Positions 44,975 through 57,562 of a stretch of 64,000 nucleotides of DNA are shown here, piece by piece. The stretch is taken from positions 3,162,001-3,226,000 of the forward strand of contig NC_091275.1 of NCBI RefSeq assembly GCF_042100115.1, given 5' to 3'. This DNA comes from Alternaria dauci. Taxonomy: Eukaryota > Ascomycota > Dothideomycetes > Pleosporales > Pleosporaceae. Each line of letters starts with the position of its first letter. The first letter of the stretch is position 1. The position numbers and the translations under genes are program-made. A model generated the notes under the pieces. The model was not told the origin of the DNA. It made no database searches and worked only from the letters and a program-made list of their open reading frames with translations.

Positions 44975-46636
44975 TAGTTAGTAGTGGTAGCGCCGCTGGA
45001 GCCTAGAATACTGCGGACACTGTAGGCAGTAGTAATGGATGGTTTTTGGTTGGTTCCAGATAATAGGAGAGATGTAGTGCTTGTGGCTGGGGCTGCTGAC
45101 GTCATGATTGTGTGCGGGTCCCGGGGGTTTGGTGAGACATGCGTACGTAACACCTCGCTGTGGGGTTTGGTTTGGAAGGGATGCATCTATTGCGACGCTG
45201 TCGCTTTACAATATGGAGTCAGGGCGAGTGTTTGAGCGCAATCTCTTGCCACGATCCGTTACTACGTAAAACTACGAGCCAGGTCTCTACCAGGACACCC
45301 AAAGGCACTTCTAGGCACTCGTGGACTTTATCCACAGGCCAAATCACCGCTTCTTGGAGTAAAACACGCGGACAGCCATGAACGAAACACTCACCACAAA
45401 CGCGAACAAACGCTGTGCGATCCGTCCAGGCACCAACTCCAATCACTCATTTCTACCAACGTGACCGTAATACCCACCGACGCGCCTCCCACTCCGCCTT
45501 CTTGCTCACAGGCACCAACGCGATAACCTACGACAGTCCTCGGAACCACAATTACCTCGACCATCTCCACATTCCGACATCGGAGTATCCACGCAACCCA
45601 AGACATGTCGCCAACACAAGCTCAGACAAGCAACCACGCGTCCCCAGTATCGCCGAAAAGGCTGTGGGGGGTGGAGTTCCTGGGGTGCGGTTCGATGTGC
45701 TGTGGGTACCAGGCAGCATGACCGAGTGTCTGCAAGAAAAATCTTTTGCTGGTTATCGTACGCTATTTGGGGTCATGCGACTGCTTCCCTTTTTGGTAGG
45801 ATGGTGCGCGAGACGAGGTCGAGACTTGGTTGCGATGAATTGAGGGGATGGGTTTGGTGACATGCAACCCATTCGCACTGCGCCTCGCACGATTACGATA
45901 CGTCGGGACCGTCTGAATTCAGAGTCTTCGTCACACAGAACGCTTTCTCTCGCTTTGCGATGACGACTCATCACCGGCGTCTGTGCTCCTGAATCACAGC
46001 ACTCGGTTATTAGGTTACTCGGTTAAATGAGAGAAAAAAACTCCGAGCTTCATTTACAGGTATCTCGAACACGAGTTCCACCGCCGCCACGTATACAAAG
46101 AGCGAAATTTCTAGACAGCGCAATCCGCAGACCCGGTTACGGAAGGTCGATAGGTGTTGCCCTTGCGACAGGAAACAGATTGGCCTGTGACGGGCGCGAA
46201 TAAAAGGGCGCAGAACACGAGGACGGTGTGCGCGTGTCGGACCTTTTGGCGGTGTGGGCTCGCGTGGCAGTTGCGCAACGACGCTGGTGGAGTGAAGATG
46301 TGCGGCAAACCTTCTGCCTTGAGAGGCTCGTTATCAGTTCGTCGCAATAGGCATCGGGACACAGGTAGAGGATCGCTTAACGGAGGCAGTTCATAGTGGT
46401 CTGCGAGCCACGTACCACTGTTTGGCGAGAGATATTGCTTGCTCCACGCGTCCTGTGGATGTGATATCAGGTGATACTGAGTTTGTTTGAAGACTGCATA
46501 GGATGAGACACTATGGAAGCTTGAATGCATAGGTTACATGGGTGGTTCAACACAAGCAGGAGCGCCGAGATGCGTTGACATGTTCATGTCAAAGTGACAT
46601 TTGCTCCCCGGTCTACCATCAAATCTACGTGTAAGG
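44975..46636. other. Intergenic (1.66 kb), no gene supported
   Basis: Lies between the convergent siderophore-transporter and P450 genes. Frames up to 142 codons (45415-45843 plus; 46111-46530 minus) lack domains. The minus-strand one contains a hydrophobic VLVFCALLFAPVTGQ stretch but no suitable ATG. Confidence 0.45.
46576..46600. repeat. Overlapping palindromes just 3' of the P450 gene
   Basis: TGACATGTTCATGTCA (46576-46591, two 7-bp arms) overlaps ATGTCAAAGTGACAT (46586-46600, two 6-bp arms). It lies about 40 bp beyond the P450 stop codon. It could be a 3'-end structure or a protein site. Confidence 0.4.
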
Positions 46637-48297
46637 CTATGTCTTCCGATGAGCAGCTCGAGCCCTGACCGTGAGCGGCGGCTTGAGCCAGAAAGAAAAC
46701 GTCTGCTGCTTCAACCAATCGTCGCAGGTCTCGTCCAGCTCAAACTCAAAGTCCCAGAGCAAATGGCTCAGTGCCAGTCTCAACTCATACTGTGCCAAAC
46801 TGCGAGAGAAGAAGATTAGTCATGTGCGCAACAGCGACTGGCAGAGGTGGTAGACTCACTTTCTTCCAAGACAAGCGCGTGGGCCGACCGAGAAAGGGTT
46901 AAACGCCTTTTTATCATCCTTTTCAAATTCAACGGCACCTTCTGGTAGCCATCGCTCCGGAGCAAAGTCATCTGGCCGCACAAAGTTGCGCGAAGAGTGA
47001 AAGGTTGGGTAATGCAGGATGAATACCGTGGTGCCCTTGGGGACATACTCGCCGCAGATCTGCATTCCTCCTGCTGGGACTAGTCTCGCGAGAGTTTCTG
47101 GGGCGCCGGGGTAGACTCGCATGGCCTCGTCTAGCACTGCGGTCATGTACGTAAGCTTCGGGAGGGCCTCGATGGTCATGTCTTCCTTGGAGTTGAAGCT
47201 GTCGTGAATTTCCTTCTTCAATCTCTCCAAGCAGTTTTTGTTCTTCAGGAGCAGGTACAGCGTTCCGGATAGCACTGTTGCCGTGGTCTCTGAGCCGACT
47301 ACCATGAACAGGGCAGCGTTGCCGACCATTTGGTCCAAAGAGAGGTGAGCTTTCTTTCCATCAGGCCCACCCATGATCAATCCCCAGAGATCTGGACGAT
47401 CAGTCTTTCTTTCCAATCGCTCTCTCACTCTATCCTCGGCGAACTTCATGTGGGCGTCTCGCTTCGCCTTCATCGACTTTGGCACCAACAGCGGCAGAAT
47501 CTGGGATGCAAACGGGATGTGGTAGAACACCACAATGCGAATGGTGACGACTTTGATAGTCGCGACAATTACCCGCACCCAGCTGTTGTACTCAGAGCGC
47601 TCCAGTAGACCAAGAGAGGCACCGAATGCAAGATCGCCCATGACGTCAAAGGCCAGGAAGTTGAACATGTCCACCATGTTTGTCTCGAGTCCTTGTTCGG
47701 CGCGTGACTGTATTGCTGTGACCAGTCTATTGATATGTTTGCGTAGCAGGGGCTCTTGTTCTTTTAGAGCCCGAGTAGAAAAGCCCTGGTTGAAGAGTTG
47801 GCGTTGCTGGCGATGCTGTTCGTCGTTTAGAACGTCGATGATGCCCGGCTCGCCTGACATGGGCGGAGGGTTCGCGAGAGGGTTCTTTGGCAGCGGCTTC
47901 CGGGGTGCGGAGTTGCCTGTCCCGTGGATATCTTGTTGAAATTAGCGAGAAGGTTTTCTGGTGAAAATAAAGGTCGAAATTACCTTTCCATGCTTCGCTG
48001 GATGTATAGCTCAATTCCCACGGGCTCAAGCGCACGACTGGACCATATTGCTCGTGGAGGCGGTGCGCGTCGAATACCGTCGTGCCCCTCCACCTGGAGA
48101 GAATGCGGGGTATGGGGGACGCTCGCCACAGGAGTGGGCCTGGGTATTTTCGAAGTGGGTGGAGGAGGATGTTGTACACGAGCCATCCAACGATGGAGAT
48201 GATCTGGCAAAATTTAGAACTTCGGGACCATTACCATGTCCGTGATGCAACTTACTGCCAGAGACACGATACGTAGAAGAAGTAGCATAATCGCCAT
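46637..48297 (-). CDS. Cytochrome P450 monooxygenase
   Basis: Predicted 498 aa. Exons are 48297-48256, 48203-47984, 47931-46860 and 46799-46637; introns are 52, 52 and 60 bp. The N-terminal helix MAIMLLLLRIVSLAIISIVGW anchors it in the ER, followed by LLHPLRKYPGP. Other landmarks are the oxygen-binding helix with VGSETTATVLSG, the ExxR pair in LDEAMRVYPG, FAPERWL, and the heme loop FNPFSVGPRACLGRN with the axial Cys441. The layout is close to the isotrichodermin C-15 hydroxylase-like group of fungal secondary-metabolite P450s; the exact CYP family is not claimed. The last exon, after the heme loop, is supported by LAQYELRLALSHLLWDFEF. Divergent from the PKS, it is probably a tailoring enzyme of that cluster. 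Confidence 0.9.
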
Positions 48298-48526
48298 ATT
48301 GAGATTTGCCGTACACAGACTACACAAAGATGCTCCGGGAGAAGACGTCGTATGAACAAAATGACAATGAAAACGCCCACCCAACTTCATAACTACCGAG
48401 CTATCTCATTCCATGCCTGACCGCTACTCAGTTTCGATAAGAGACGTCGCAACCTCCATTCGATATCACGGTACGACTTCGTCGCATTCGGTGTTTTTCT
48501 GGCTGGACGGTCGTCTCTCGGCCAGA

Positions 48527-49119
48527 CTTGTCAACAATCAAGCCAGCTTGATCGCTATTAAGCTAGGGCATTAAGCTAGCGTATCAATTAAGCTAAGGTA
48601 GAGTAGAGGTATAAATTAATTAAGCTAAGCTACTATAAGCTAGCTTAATTATTTAGCTTAATTAGCTTAATAGAATTAATACTCTATAAAGAAGATTAAA
48701 GTAAGTAAGGTCACGTGGTAATAAGATTACGTAGAGATAAGATTATATAAGGATACCCCTATTGTCAAACAATAGCAATGTAGGATACTGGATGCACAAT
48801 AATCAGCGGGAATAGTAGTATTATTCTTGAGTAGACTGGAGACGAATCGCTATCGAGCCGCGATAGCAAAGGAAGGAGTATTTAAGTCTGTCCCGGTCCG
48901 TTCTGGACCGGAAGGCACCGGATGGGTCCGGTTCCTAACACCTATACTATCCCCTTTTAAGCTTCTTAAAAGGGGGATTAATTTTATTAAGCTAATTAAG
49001 CTAAACAAGCTAAGCTTATAAATCTTAACTATTAAGCTAATTAAGCTAAGCTAAGGTAGAGGTACCTACTAATCAAGCTAAGCTGGGGCACCCAGCTTGA
49101 TTGGCTTGATTGTTGACAA
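48527..49119. mobile_element. Non-autonomous TIR element in the P450/PKS promoter
   Basis: A 593-bp AT-rich insertion bounded by TTGTCAACAATCAAGCCA and its reverse complement (ends at 48527 and 49119). If the element is taken to start at TGTCAA, it is flanked by ACT on both sides, a possible 3-bp target duplication. The arms are packed with AAGCTTAATTAAGCT-like motifs. The middle (about 48780-48940) is less AT-rich and holds the inverted repeat CCGGTCC-5-GGACCGG at 48893-48911. It has no coding capacity. It sits 230 bp from the P450 ATG and 318 bp from the PKS ATG. Confidence 0.65.
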
Positions 49120-49436
49120 CTCTGCTCTCGGCGTCTCTTCGCCAGCACTGCGTGCAACCCTAGACTTGATCAAGACAAGCGAACAAAACTGGTTCCACTA
49201 CGCGTTACACTCTAAGGCAGGTCCTAATCTCTGTATCATCGAGGGTGTCCAAGAAGGTCCGTTTTGACGAGTGTTGTGAGTAATCCAGCCATGCTTACGA
49301 CGATTCGCATATTGGAGGTACATTGTATATAGCCATCGTGGAATACCAGAGCTCACGAGAATGAACCATCCATTGTCTGATTCAACATCTCGACCTTCTC
49401 TGGACTTCTATTGAAGAATCCACGTCTTTCCCCAAT

Positions 49437-52400
49437 ATGCGCAGCCAGTCTAGCCACTTTAGGCCCTCTGTGGCTTTCTTTTGCCCTCAGAGCAAGGCCC
49501 CCACCGAGGCGTACCTCGAGCAATTACAAAAGTACATTGTTGGAACACCTCTTCTCCAACCTTTCGCAGAGGCCATCACGTCGTTGAAAGACACGTGGGG
49601 CACACTCTGTGAGGGCCACGCGGACATTGCCAAACTCCAGTCAGGCGAACGACACGTCGCCAGTCTAGAGCGATGGATTACCGACGGGGTAGCTGGACCA
49701 GTCTCCAGTTCCATGTCGGGGATTCTAGCATTGCCGTTGTTGGTCGTCATCCAGATTTGCCAATACTTCCAGTTATTGGAGTTGCACGACCTCACACATG
49801 AGCAAATGCTGGCAAGTCTGAGGAATGGTGGCGGTGCTCAGGGATACTGCGGAGGTCTTCCTACAGCGTTCGCCGTCTCCTGCGCTAAAGACGAAGAGGA
49901 TGTGGTCCGTCTTGCTACCAACGCTCTACGGTTGGCTTTTGCTGTGGGCGCGTTTGGTGAGCTGGGCGACGACGAGTCGATTGAAGGAGCGACGACCATC
50001 GCCGTGCGATTAAGAGCTTCTCAGCAAGGAGAAGAGCTCGTCGAGGGCATTCCTGGTGTAAGTCACATTCGTCCCTTGGTCCCAGCTAGGATCTCTTATG
50101 GCCCGTCCCTTCGCGGCTTTTACCAGATCGCAACTCGGCCGGTTGATGGACGCAAGCTGCGTACATCTAGCCATCCTATTTCTCGTGCGACATTCATGTG
50201 CTTACACACTTAGTGCTACATTTCGGCGATAACCGACCCAAGAACGATAAGTATTGTCGGTCCAGTCCTAGAGCTCAAGAAGGTGGCCGACAGAGCTCGT
50301 AGCCAAGGGCTACTAGTTACTGATATCCATATCCGTGGCAAAGTACACAACCCAGAGAATGCGCCTCTGGTCAAGGTGCTGTTTAATCTCTGTCAGGAGC
50401 ATGATGAGATGACATTGCCTGATGCAAGTCAGCTGCGGGTTCCTGTGCGATCAAATTTGACTGGCAAGTTGCTGGACAACTGCTCGCTGACACACGAGGC
50501 GATCAACACGATCCTTGCCTCGCGATGCGAATGGTATCGGCTCTTGAAGGAGGTGACGGAAGACCTGGCAGGAAGCGGTACTGAGGCCCATACATTCGCG
50601 CTGTTTGGCATCGGAGACCCGGTCCCTCTCATGCCGTTCCACAATGCCCGGTTGCGGGTGTCGAAAGTGGAAGCTCATACCGCTATTCAGGAAGCCAGGT
50701 TGGCTGAGTACAGATAGTAAGTTGCGTGTGGAGGACGCTGTCGAAGAGCTCTACGCTCCCCTATCCTGCTTAAGTTAGCGTCACACTAACGCATGACATC
50801 AGCCCGGACGACGCCATCGCCGTTACAGGAGTTGCATGCCGACTCCCACGCGCAAACGACCTCGAAGAACTATGGCAGCTCCTCGCCGCTGGCACATCGA
50901 CTTGCGAAGAGATCCGCCATGACAGAGTTCCGATGCACGAGAGCTTTCGGGCGCTCCAAAATGACAAATGGAAGCCGAAGTGGTTCGGCAACTTCATTGA
51001 TGGGGCCGATGAGTTCGACTGGGCTTTCTTCCGTTCCAACGCCAAGGAGGCTGCCAGCATGGACCCTCAGCAGCGGATCTTGTTGGAACTGACCTTCCAG
51101 GCTCTGGATTCCGCAGGGTATCTCCGCAGACATGTTCGCGAGAACGGAGACAGAGTTGGCTGCTTCATTGGAGCGAGTTTCATCGAGTACACGGATAACA
51201 CCAGTGCTTATGCGCCGACTGCATATACAGCGACCGGTACAATTCGCGCATTCCTCTGCGGAAAGCTCAGCTATTACTATGGCTGGACTGGTCCGGCGGA
51301 AGTCATCGATACTGCCTGCTCTTCTTCGCTTGTCGCTATCAATCGCGCGTGTCAATCCATTTGGTCGGGCGAGTGCCCTATGGCAGTCGCTGGTGGAGTC
51401 AACATCATATCTGGTGTTCACAATTACTTGAACCTTGGAAAGGCTGGCTTCCTCAGCCCGACTGGTCAATGTAAGCCATTCGACCAATCAGCAGATGGGT
51501 ATTGTCGTGGGGACGGTGCTGGCATGATCGTGCTGAAGCCCTTGAAACAGGCTTTGGCAGATGGCGATCAGGTATTCGGTGTCATACCGGGATCATCGAC
51601 CAACCAAGGTGGCTTGTCTGCGTCTTTGACAGTCACCCAGCCCTCGGCCCAAGTCAGCCTGTACCAGTCGATTCTCAAGCGTGCTGGCATGAGCCCAAAC
51701 CATGTGTCCTACGTCGAAGCTCACGGGACTGGTACGCAAGCCGGCGATCCTCTTGAGGTTAGCAGCATCAGAGATGTTTTCGGTGGATCAGATCGACCCA
51801 CGAAGATGTATCTGGGCTCTATCAAAGCCAACACCGGTCACGCAGAGTCAGCTGCAGGCGTCGCTGGAATACTCAAGGTCATTGCCATGTTGCAAAAGAA
51901 GGCAATCCCACCTCACGCATTCTTCAATTCCTTGAACCCGAAGATTCCTGCGCTAGGCCCAGACAAGATTGCTATTGCAAAGAATCTGAAACCATGGGAG
52001 GTACCCTTCCGAGCTGCGTGGGTCAACAACTACGGGGCCGGAGGAAGCAATGCATCGCTCGTTGTTTGCGAAGGGCCTCGGAAGAGTGAGGATGAAGTGT
52101 AAGTTTATATATATCAAAACTGGTAAGACCAACACTAATATGTTTGAGCAGACCAACACGCCTCCCTGCAGGTACTCGGTACCCGATCATACTGTCAGCC
52201 CACACGATTGAGAGTCTCAAGGCCCACGCAGAATCTCTGAGGTCTTACGTCAGTCGAGGAAACGTGGACCTTGCCAATCTTGCTTACACACTTTCCGAGC
52301 GACGGAAGCGACATTCTGTGGCGTGGATGACAACAGTCTCCGAGATCGCCGGCCTGCAACCAGAAATCTCCACCACTATTCGGCCATGCAACATCACGCC

Positions 52401-55400
52401 ATCATCAAAACAGGTCGTACTGGCGTTCTCGGGCCAGAGCAAGCAGACTATTGGTCTGCCGGAGACACTGTACAAGTCTACCCCTAGGCTACGGCACTAC
52501 GTCGAGGAGTGTGACGACATTCTCGTCGCCTTCGGTTGTCCATCAATCATCCCAGCCATCTTCCAAACTTCAGCCATAACCGACCCAGTCCTGTTGCAGA
52601 CGGGTACCATGGCTGTGCAATACGCGAGTGCTAGGTGCTGGATAGATGCCGGCGTTCAACCAGCTTGTACCATTGGACATAGCTTTGGGGAGCTGACAGC
52701 ATTGGCCGTGTCCGGTGTACTCTCTCTTGAAGACGCTCTTAAGCTTGTTGCTACACGAGCGCAGCTCATGGCGACTAAATGGGGACCGGAAAGAGGCACC
52801 ATGCTTGCGATCTTCGCACCAGTCGCTATCGTCACGCGCATAGTTGAAGCTGTTGGGAACAACTCGCTAGAGATTGCCTGTTTCAATGCGCCCAACAATC
52901 AGGTCGTAGTTGGTACCCAGGCTGCAGTGGCTGATACGGAGACATTGCTGGCTACTGATCTCTCATTCAAGGGTATCAAGAGCCAAAGAGTTGACGTCAC
53001 CCATGGATTCCATTCTGTCTTCACCGAACCGATTCAGGAGGACCTGGCGAAGTCCTTGGAGTCGTTGGCTTTCCAGAAAGCTTCCATTCCTATCGAGCCA
53101 TGCACACAAGTACACACCAGCTCGATCACTGCTGAGCATGTTGTATCGCACCTCCGACAACCCGTCTACTTTGTGGACGCTGTTCAGCGGATAGAAGAGC
53201 GATTGGGAGGTTGCGTCTGGCTCGAGGCAGGATTTGATTCGTCCATCATTCCCATGGTCAAGCGTGCGAGTGCCAAGTCAGAATCGCACTCGTTTTACAG
53301 CATCAAGACAGCTGGTGCTGTTCATCCAACCGAGGCTCTTTCTCAAAGCACTATCGACCTGTGGAAAGAAGGAATCGACGTTACACCTTGGGCGTTCCTG
53401 TCTCCGCTCGATGCTGGGGTAGAGCCTATCTGGTTGCCCCCTTATCAGTTCCAGAGATCCAAAGCGTGGCTAGGTAAGTTGCAACTGCAAGAGAAGTACG
53501 TGAAACATATGCTGACCTGTAATTTCCTTACTGCAGAGAACGTTGATAGAGCTACTGAGCTCCAGAAGAGTATAGCCGCTCTCGTTTCGCAAAAGCCGGA
53601 GGCAGCTCCTGTTCCTGTATCCGTTTGCTTAGTGCATCATGCTGGGTCGACTGGCAGTACGGAAAAGTTCGTCATCAACAACTCAGCTAGTCGCTTCCGC
53701 GAAGTCATCAGTGGCCATGCTGTCCGAGGACGCCCGCTTTGCCCTGCTTCCATGTATATGGAGTGCGCAGCTATGTCAGCACAGCTTCTTGGTGCAGATC
53801 TCAGCTCCAAATCGCTGGTGTTTGAGGACCTGTCGTTTGAATCGCCGCTAGGCGTCAACCTAGACCGCGACGTCAGCCTGACCCTGGAGGAGACCGCCAC
53901 GCAGAGCTGGAAATTTGTTCTTTCGAGTTCTCCCGGATCTGCAAGTGCTTCGACACGTGCAACTGTTCACGGCAGAGGTCAAATGCTTTTGACTGCGGAG
54001 CCGCGGTTTTCCACATACAAGCGACTCATAGCTGAACGTCTTGAATCTATTCGATCAAGTCCAAGCGCAGAGAAGCTCAACGGCGGACGAGCATACAAGC
54101 TTTTCTCAAAAGTCGTCGACTACGCCGACTTCTTTCATGGGATCAAAAGCATTGTGATAGACAAGAACGAGGCACTCGCGGAGATCCGTATGCCGGACAG
54201 TCATGTCGGAGGCGATGAGAGTTCGGTCACGAAGCACTGCGACACTGTGTCTATCGATGCTTTCATCCAGGTTTCTGGCTTGCTCATCAATAGCAGCAAG
54301 GCTTGTCCTCCGGGCCAAGTCTTCGTAGCTTCAGGTCTCGAAGACATCACCATGTCGAAACATTGCGATTTCGACGCTCATAAGGACTGGAGCGTCTACG
54401 CCATTTTCACCCTCATCGATGATGTGCACGCGACGGGTGACGTCTTCGTGTTGACCAAAGCTGGTGATTTGGCCATGACAGCTATTGGTGCCAAATTCCA
54501 TCGCCTGGAAATCTCCAAGCTTGAGCGAACACTGGACGTAGCCAATGGATCGAAAGCTGTTCCAAAAGAGGATACACGTGCCCCGCTTCCCAGCCCCATG
54601 CCTTCTTTCCAGAGCTCCAGGCCTATCGCAGTCCAGACTCCTATGCCGCTAGCCCCTGACAACGACTCCGGCTTCTCTAGCGCATCCTCGGACGACGAAG
54701 GAGAATCAGATGACAGGGAGGCTCCGTTGAAGACGATGCTTTCCACATATACCGGTGCACCGGTAGACTTCATCGCCTCGAACACATGCATTGGTGACCT
54801 CGGTATCGACTCACTGGCATCTGTCGAGCTCTCAGATGAGATTAGCGAACGTTTTGGGAAACTGGTTTCACCTGGTGAGCTTTTGACGATGAGCTTTGGC
54901 GCGTTGAGCCAGATAGTGTTTCCTGGTGCCGCCAAGATAAGTCAAAAGCGCGCCATACCAACCGTGAAGCAGACCGCGGCCGCTCCGTCACCAGCTTCTG
55001 AGGCACTTGCAACGAGACCAAAGATAAACCCAAGCTCCAACCAGAATATTGTGGATTCCTCTGGCGACATTCGACGTACAAAGTTGTTTGAACTTATCTC
55101 AGAGCTTTGCGGTGCAGATGCCAGCCAAATACAAGAACACCAACTTCTCCAGGATCTCGGTTTTGACTCCTTGTCTACAACAGAACTCGGGTCTTGTATA
55201 TCCGACGAGTTCGATATCGATCTTGATAGCGCCGATACTCTCCTCGATGTTTCTGTGAAGGAACTTATGCAGCTCATTGGAATATCTTCATCGAAACCCA
55301 GCTCCTCGCCCTCGGCGCCGCCAATCACACAAATGTCTGCTGCTTCTACAAGCGGTCTTGACAAGTCCGCAGGCATTGCGGATCCATTCCAATCTCTTTT

Positions 55401-57562
55401 AGCAGCAGAGTCTTCACTCCAAGATTATGCGATGTCTTGCCAGTTCACTGAGTACCTTGCCAAGGTCGCCGCTCGTCAAGATGAACTACTACTCGCCTAT
55501 CTCGTCGAAGCTTTCCAGAAACTAGGGATCGACCTCAAGGTTATCGGTAAAGGTGAGAAGATTCCTCCCTTTACCTATCAACCCAAGCACGACAAGGTTG
55601 TCCAAAGGTACTATGAGATTCTTGAGAAGCACAGCATCATCGAAAAGAGGGGCTCGGGTCATGTCCGATCATCCGGGTCATGCACGTTCGCACCTTCCGC
55701 TCAGCTCTTGCATCAACTCATCGCCGATTTCCCACAATACAGCTGCGAGGCTGAGCTCATGGCTCTCACTGGCCCGAAGATTGCAGAGTGTTTGAGGGGA
55801 TCGGAGGACCCTGTAAAGCTTCTGTTCGGCACTAGCAAGTCCCAGGAGATTGTTGGCAACTTCTACACCAAAGCTCCCATGTTCGCCACACTGACCGAAG
55901 TGCTTGTCGATTTCATGGTTCGCTTGGTCGAGAAGGCCCACGGCCCAGTCCGCATCCTCGAGGTTGGAGCCGGTATGGGTGGGACAACCAAGCGCCTTGG
56001 TGAAGCTCTCAGCGCGGTCGGCCACCCCATTGAGTATTTCTTCACAGACATATCCTCAACACTTGTTCGGAACGCATCGAAGAAGTTCAAGTACCCGTGG
56101 ATGCAGTTCAAGACACTCAATCTGGAGGTCGAACCTCCCGCAGATATGGCTGGGAAATTCGACGTCGTCATCAGCACGAACTGCGTTCATGCGACAGCCA
56201 ACAGGACTGATACTTGCCGCCGCATCAAACAGATGCTAAACCCCAACGGTCTATTGGTACTCAGTGAAATCACTAACATCTTTGATTGGCACGAGGTCGT
56301 CTTTGGTTTGCTAGACGGCTGGTGGCTGGCAAATGATGCCACGCATGCCATCCAGCCTCCAGCAGTCTGGATGGATTTCATGCATCAAGCCGGATTCCCT
56401 AGTGCTACTTACTCTCAGAGCACTGTGCCGGACTGCAATCTTGAACGACTGCTCGTGGCTTCTGCCCAGCAATATCCGGAGCCATCTCGTCTGGTAGAGC
56501 CACCAGTGACTGGTCTCGAGACCGTTGTTTACAAGTCCATCGATGGAGTTGAGATCGAAGCGGACGTCTACTTGCCGAACAGTCTGCCTACCAGCTCAAT
56601 GCCTGTAGGTAAATAGGCCCACATATATGCTCATGGTCTTTACTAAACATCGTGCAGCATTGATGATTCACGGAGGTGGCCACATGACACTGTCGCGCAA
56701 AGCAATCAGACCAGCACAGACGAGATTCCTGCTTTCGCACAACATCCTGCCCGTCAGTGTGGACTATCGTCTGGTGCCAGAGGTCAACATCATTGAGGGA
56801 CCATTTTCCGATATCCGAGATGCGTATGTTTGGATCCAGACGAAGCTGTCTGCGACCACATCCAAATACGGCATCTCTATCGACACAACTCGCATCGCCG
56901 CGATTGGATGGTCTACCGGCGCTCACCTCGCTATGAGTCTGGCCTGGACTACCAAGGAGCTGAACCTTCCACCTCCGGCTGCGGTATTGGGCTTCTACGG
57001 ACCGACGGATTTTGAATCTGGCTCTCTGGAGAAACACCACAGCGAAAAGCATCACGGACAATTTCCTGCCCGCCGAATGCGGTTGGAGAAGATCATGCAG
57101 TCTTTGCCACGCACGCCTGTCTCGAATTACGGAGCCATGATGGATAGTAGTCAGTTGGGCTGGGTCAAACCCGGCGATCCACGCTCCGAACTCATCTTCG
57201 CGGTTCTCAAGGAGGGCATTGGATTGAACGTCTTGCTCTATGGTCTCTCTCAAGAAGCCTTAGCGCTGAAGCCTGACCCAGCGCTCGTTGGAGCAATCAG
57301 CCCAATGGCATATGTGCGAGAAGGGTCTTATAACGTTCCCACATTCGTCATTCATGGCACGGAGGACGAGATCGTTCCGTTCAAGACAGCCGAGTTATTC
57401 ATCAAGGAGCTGGAGAAATCTGGCGTGGAATGCGGCTTTCTGCCAATCCCAGGCGCGAAGCACATTCATGACTTGCATTTGAAACCGGGCAGCAAGGAGT
57501 GGAGGGATCAAGTTGAGCCAGGATATCGGTTTCTTTTCGATATACTCGATGTGTCCGCTTGA
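49437..57562 (+). CDS. Non-reducing polyketide synthase (SAT-KS-AT-PT-ACP-ACP-CMeT-TE)
   Basis: Predicted 2572 aa. Exons are 49437-50057, 50214-50716, 50803-52098, 52152-53473, 53537-56608 and 56658-57562. Domains in order: SAT (about 1-340, VAFFCPQSKAPTEAYL, active Cys138 in GYCGG); KS (376-800, Cys547 in DTACSSSL, His in EAHGTGT and NTGHAES); AT (893-1210, Ser984 in GHSFGE); PT (about 1290-1610, His1308 in SGHAVRGRPLCPASMY); ACP1 (Ser1673, LGIDSL); ACP2 (Ser1792, LGFDSL); C-methyltransferase (about 1960-2200, LEVGAGMGGTTKRL); and an esterase-type TE (2250-2572, HGGGH, Ser2357 in GWSTGAH, HGTEDEIVPF, AKHIHDL). There is no reductive domain. Such synthases make C-methylated orsellinate-type acids; tandem ACPs plus TE also occur in depside synthases. 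Intron 53474-53536 has no stop and is a multiple of three, so retention would stay in frame. Confidence 0.93.

Noticed and set aside
45415..45843. 142-codon plus-strand frame between the siderophore transporter and the P450
   Set aside because: No domain, no good initiation context, and no splice-linked exon.
46111..46530. Possible small secreted protein on the minus strand (hydrophobic VLVFCALLFAPVTGQ)
   Set aside because: The hydrophobic part is internal, no ATG lies just before it, and no intron arrangement gives a better start.
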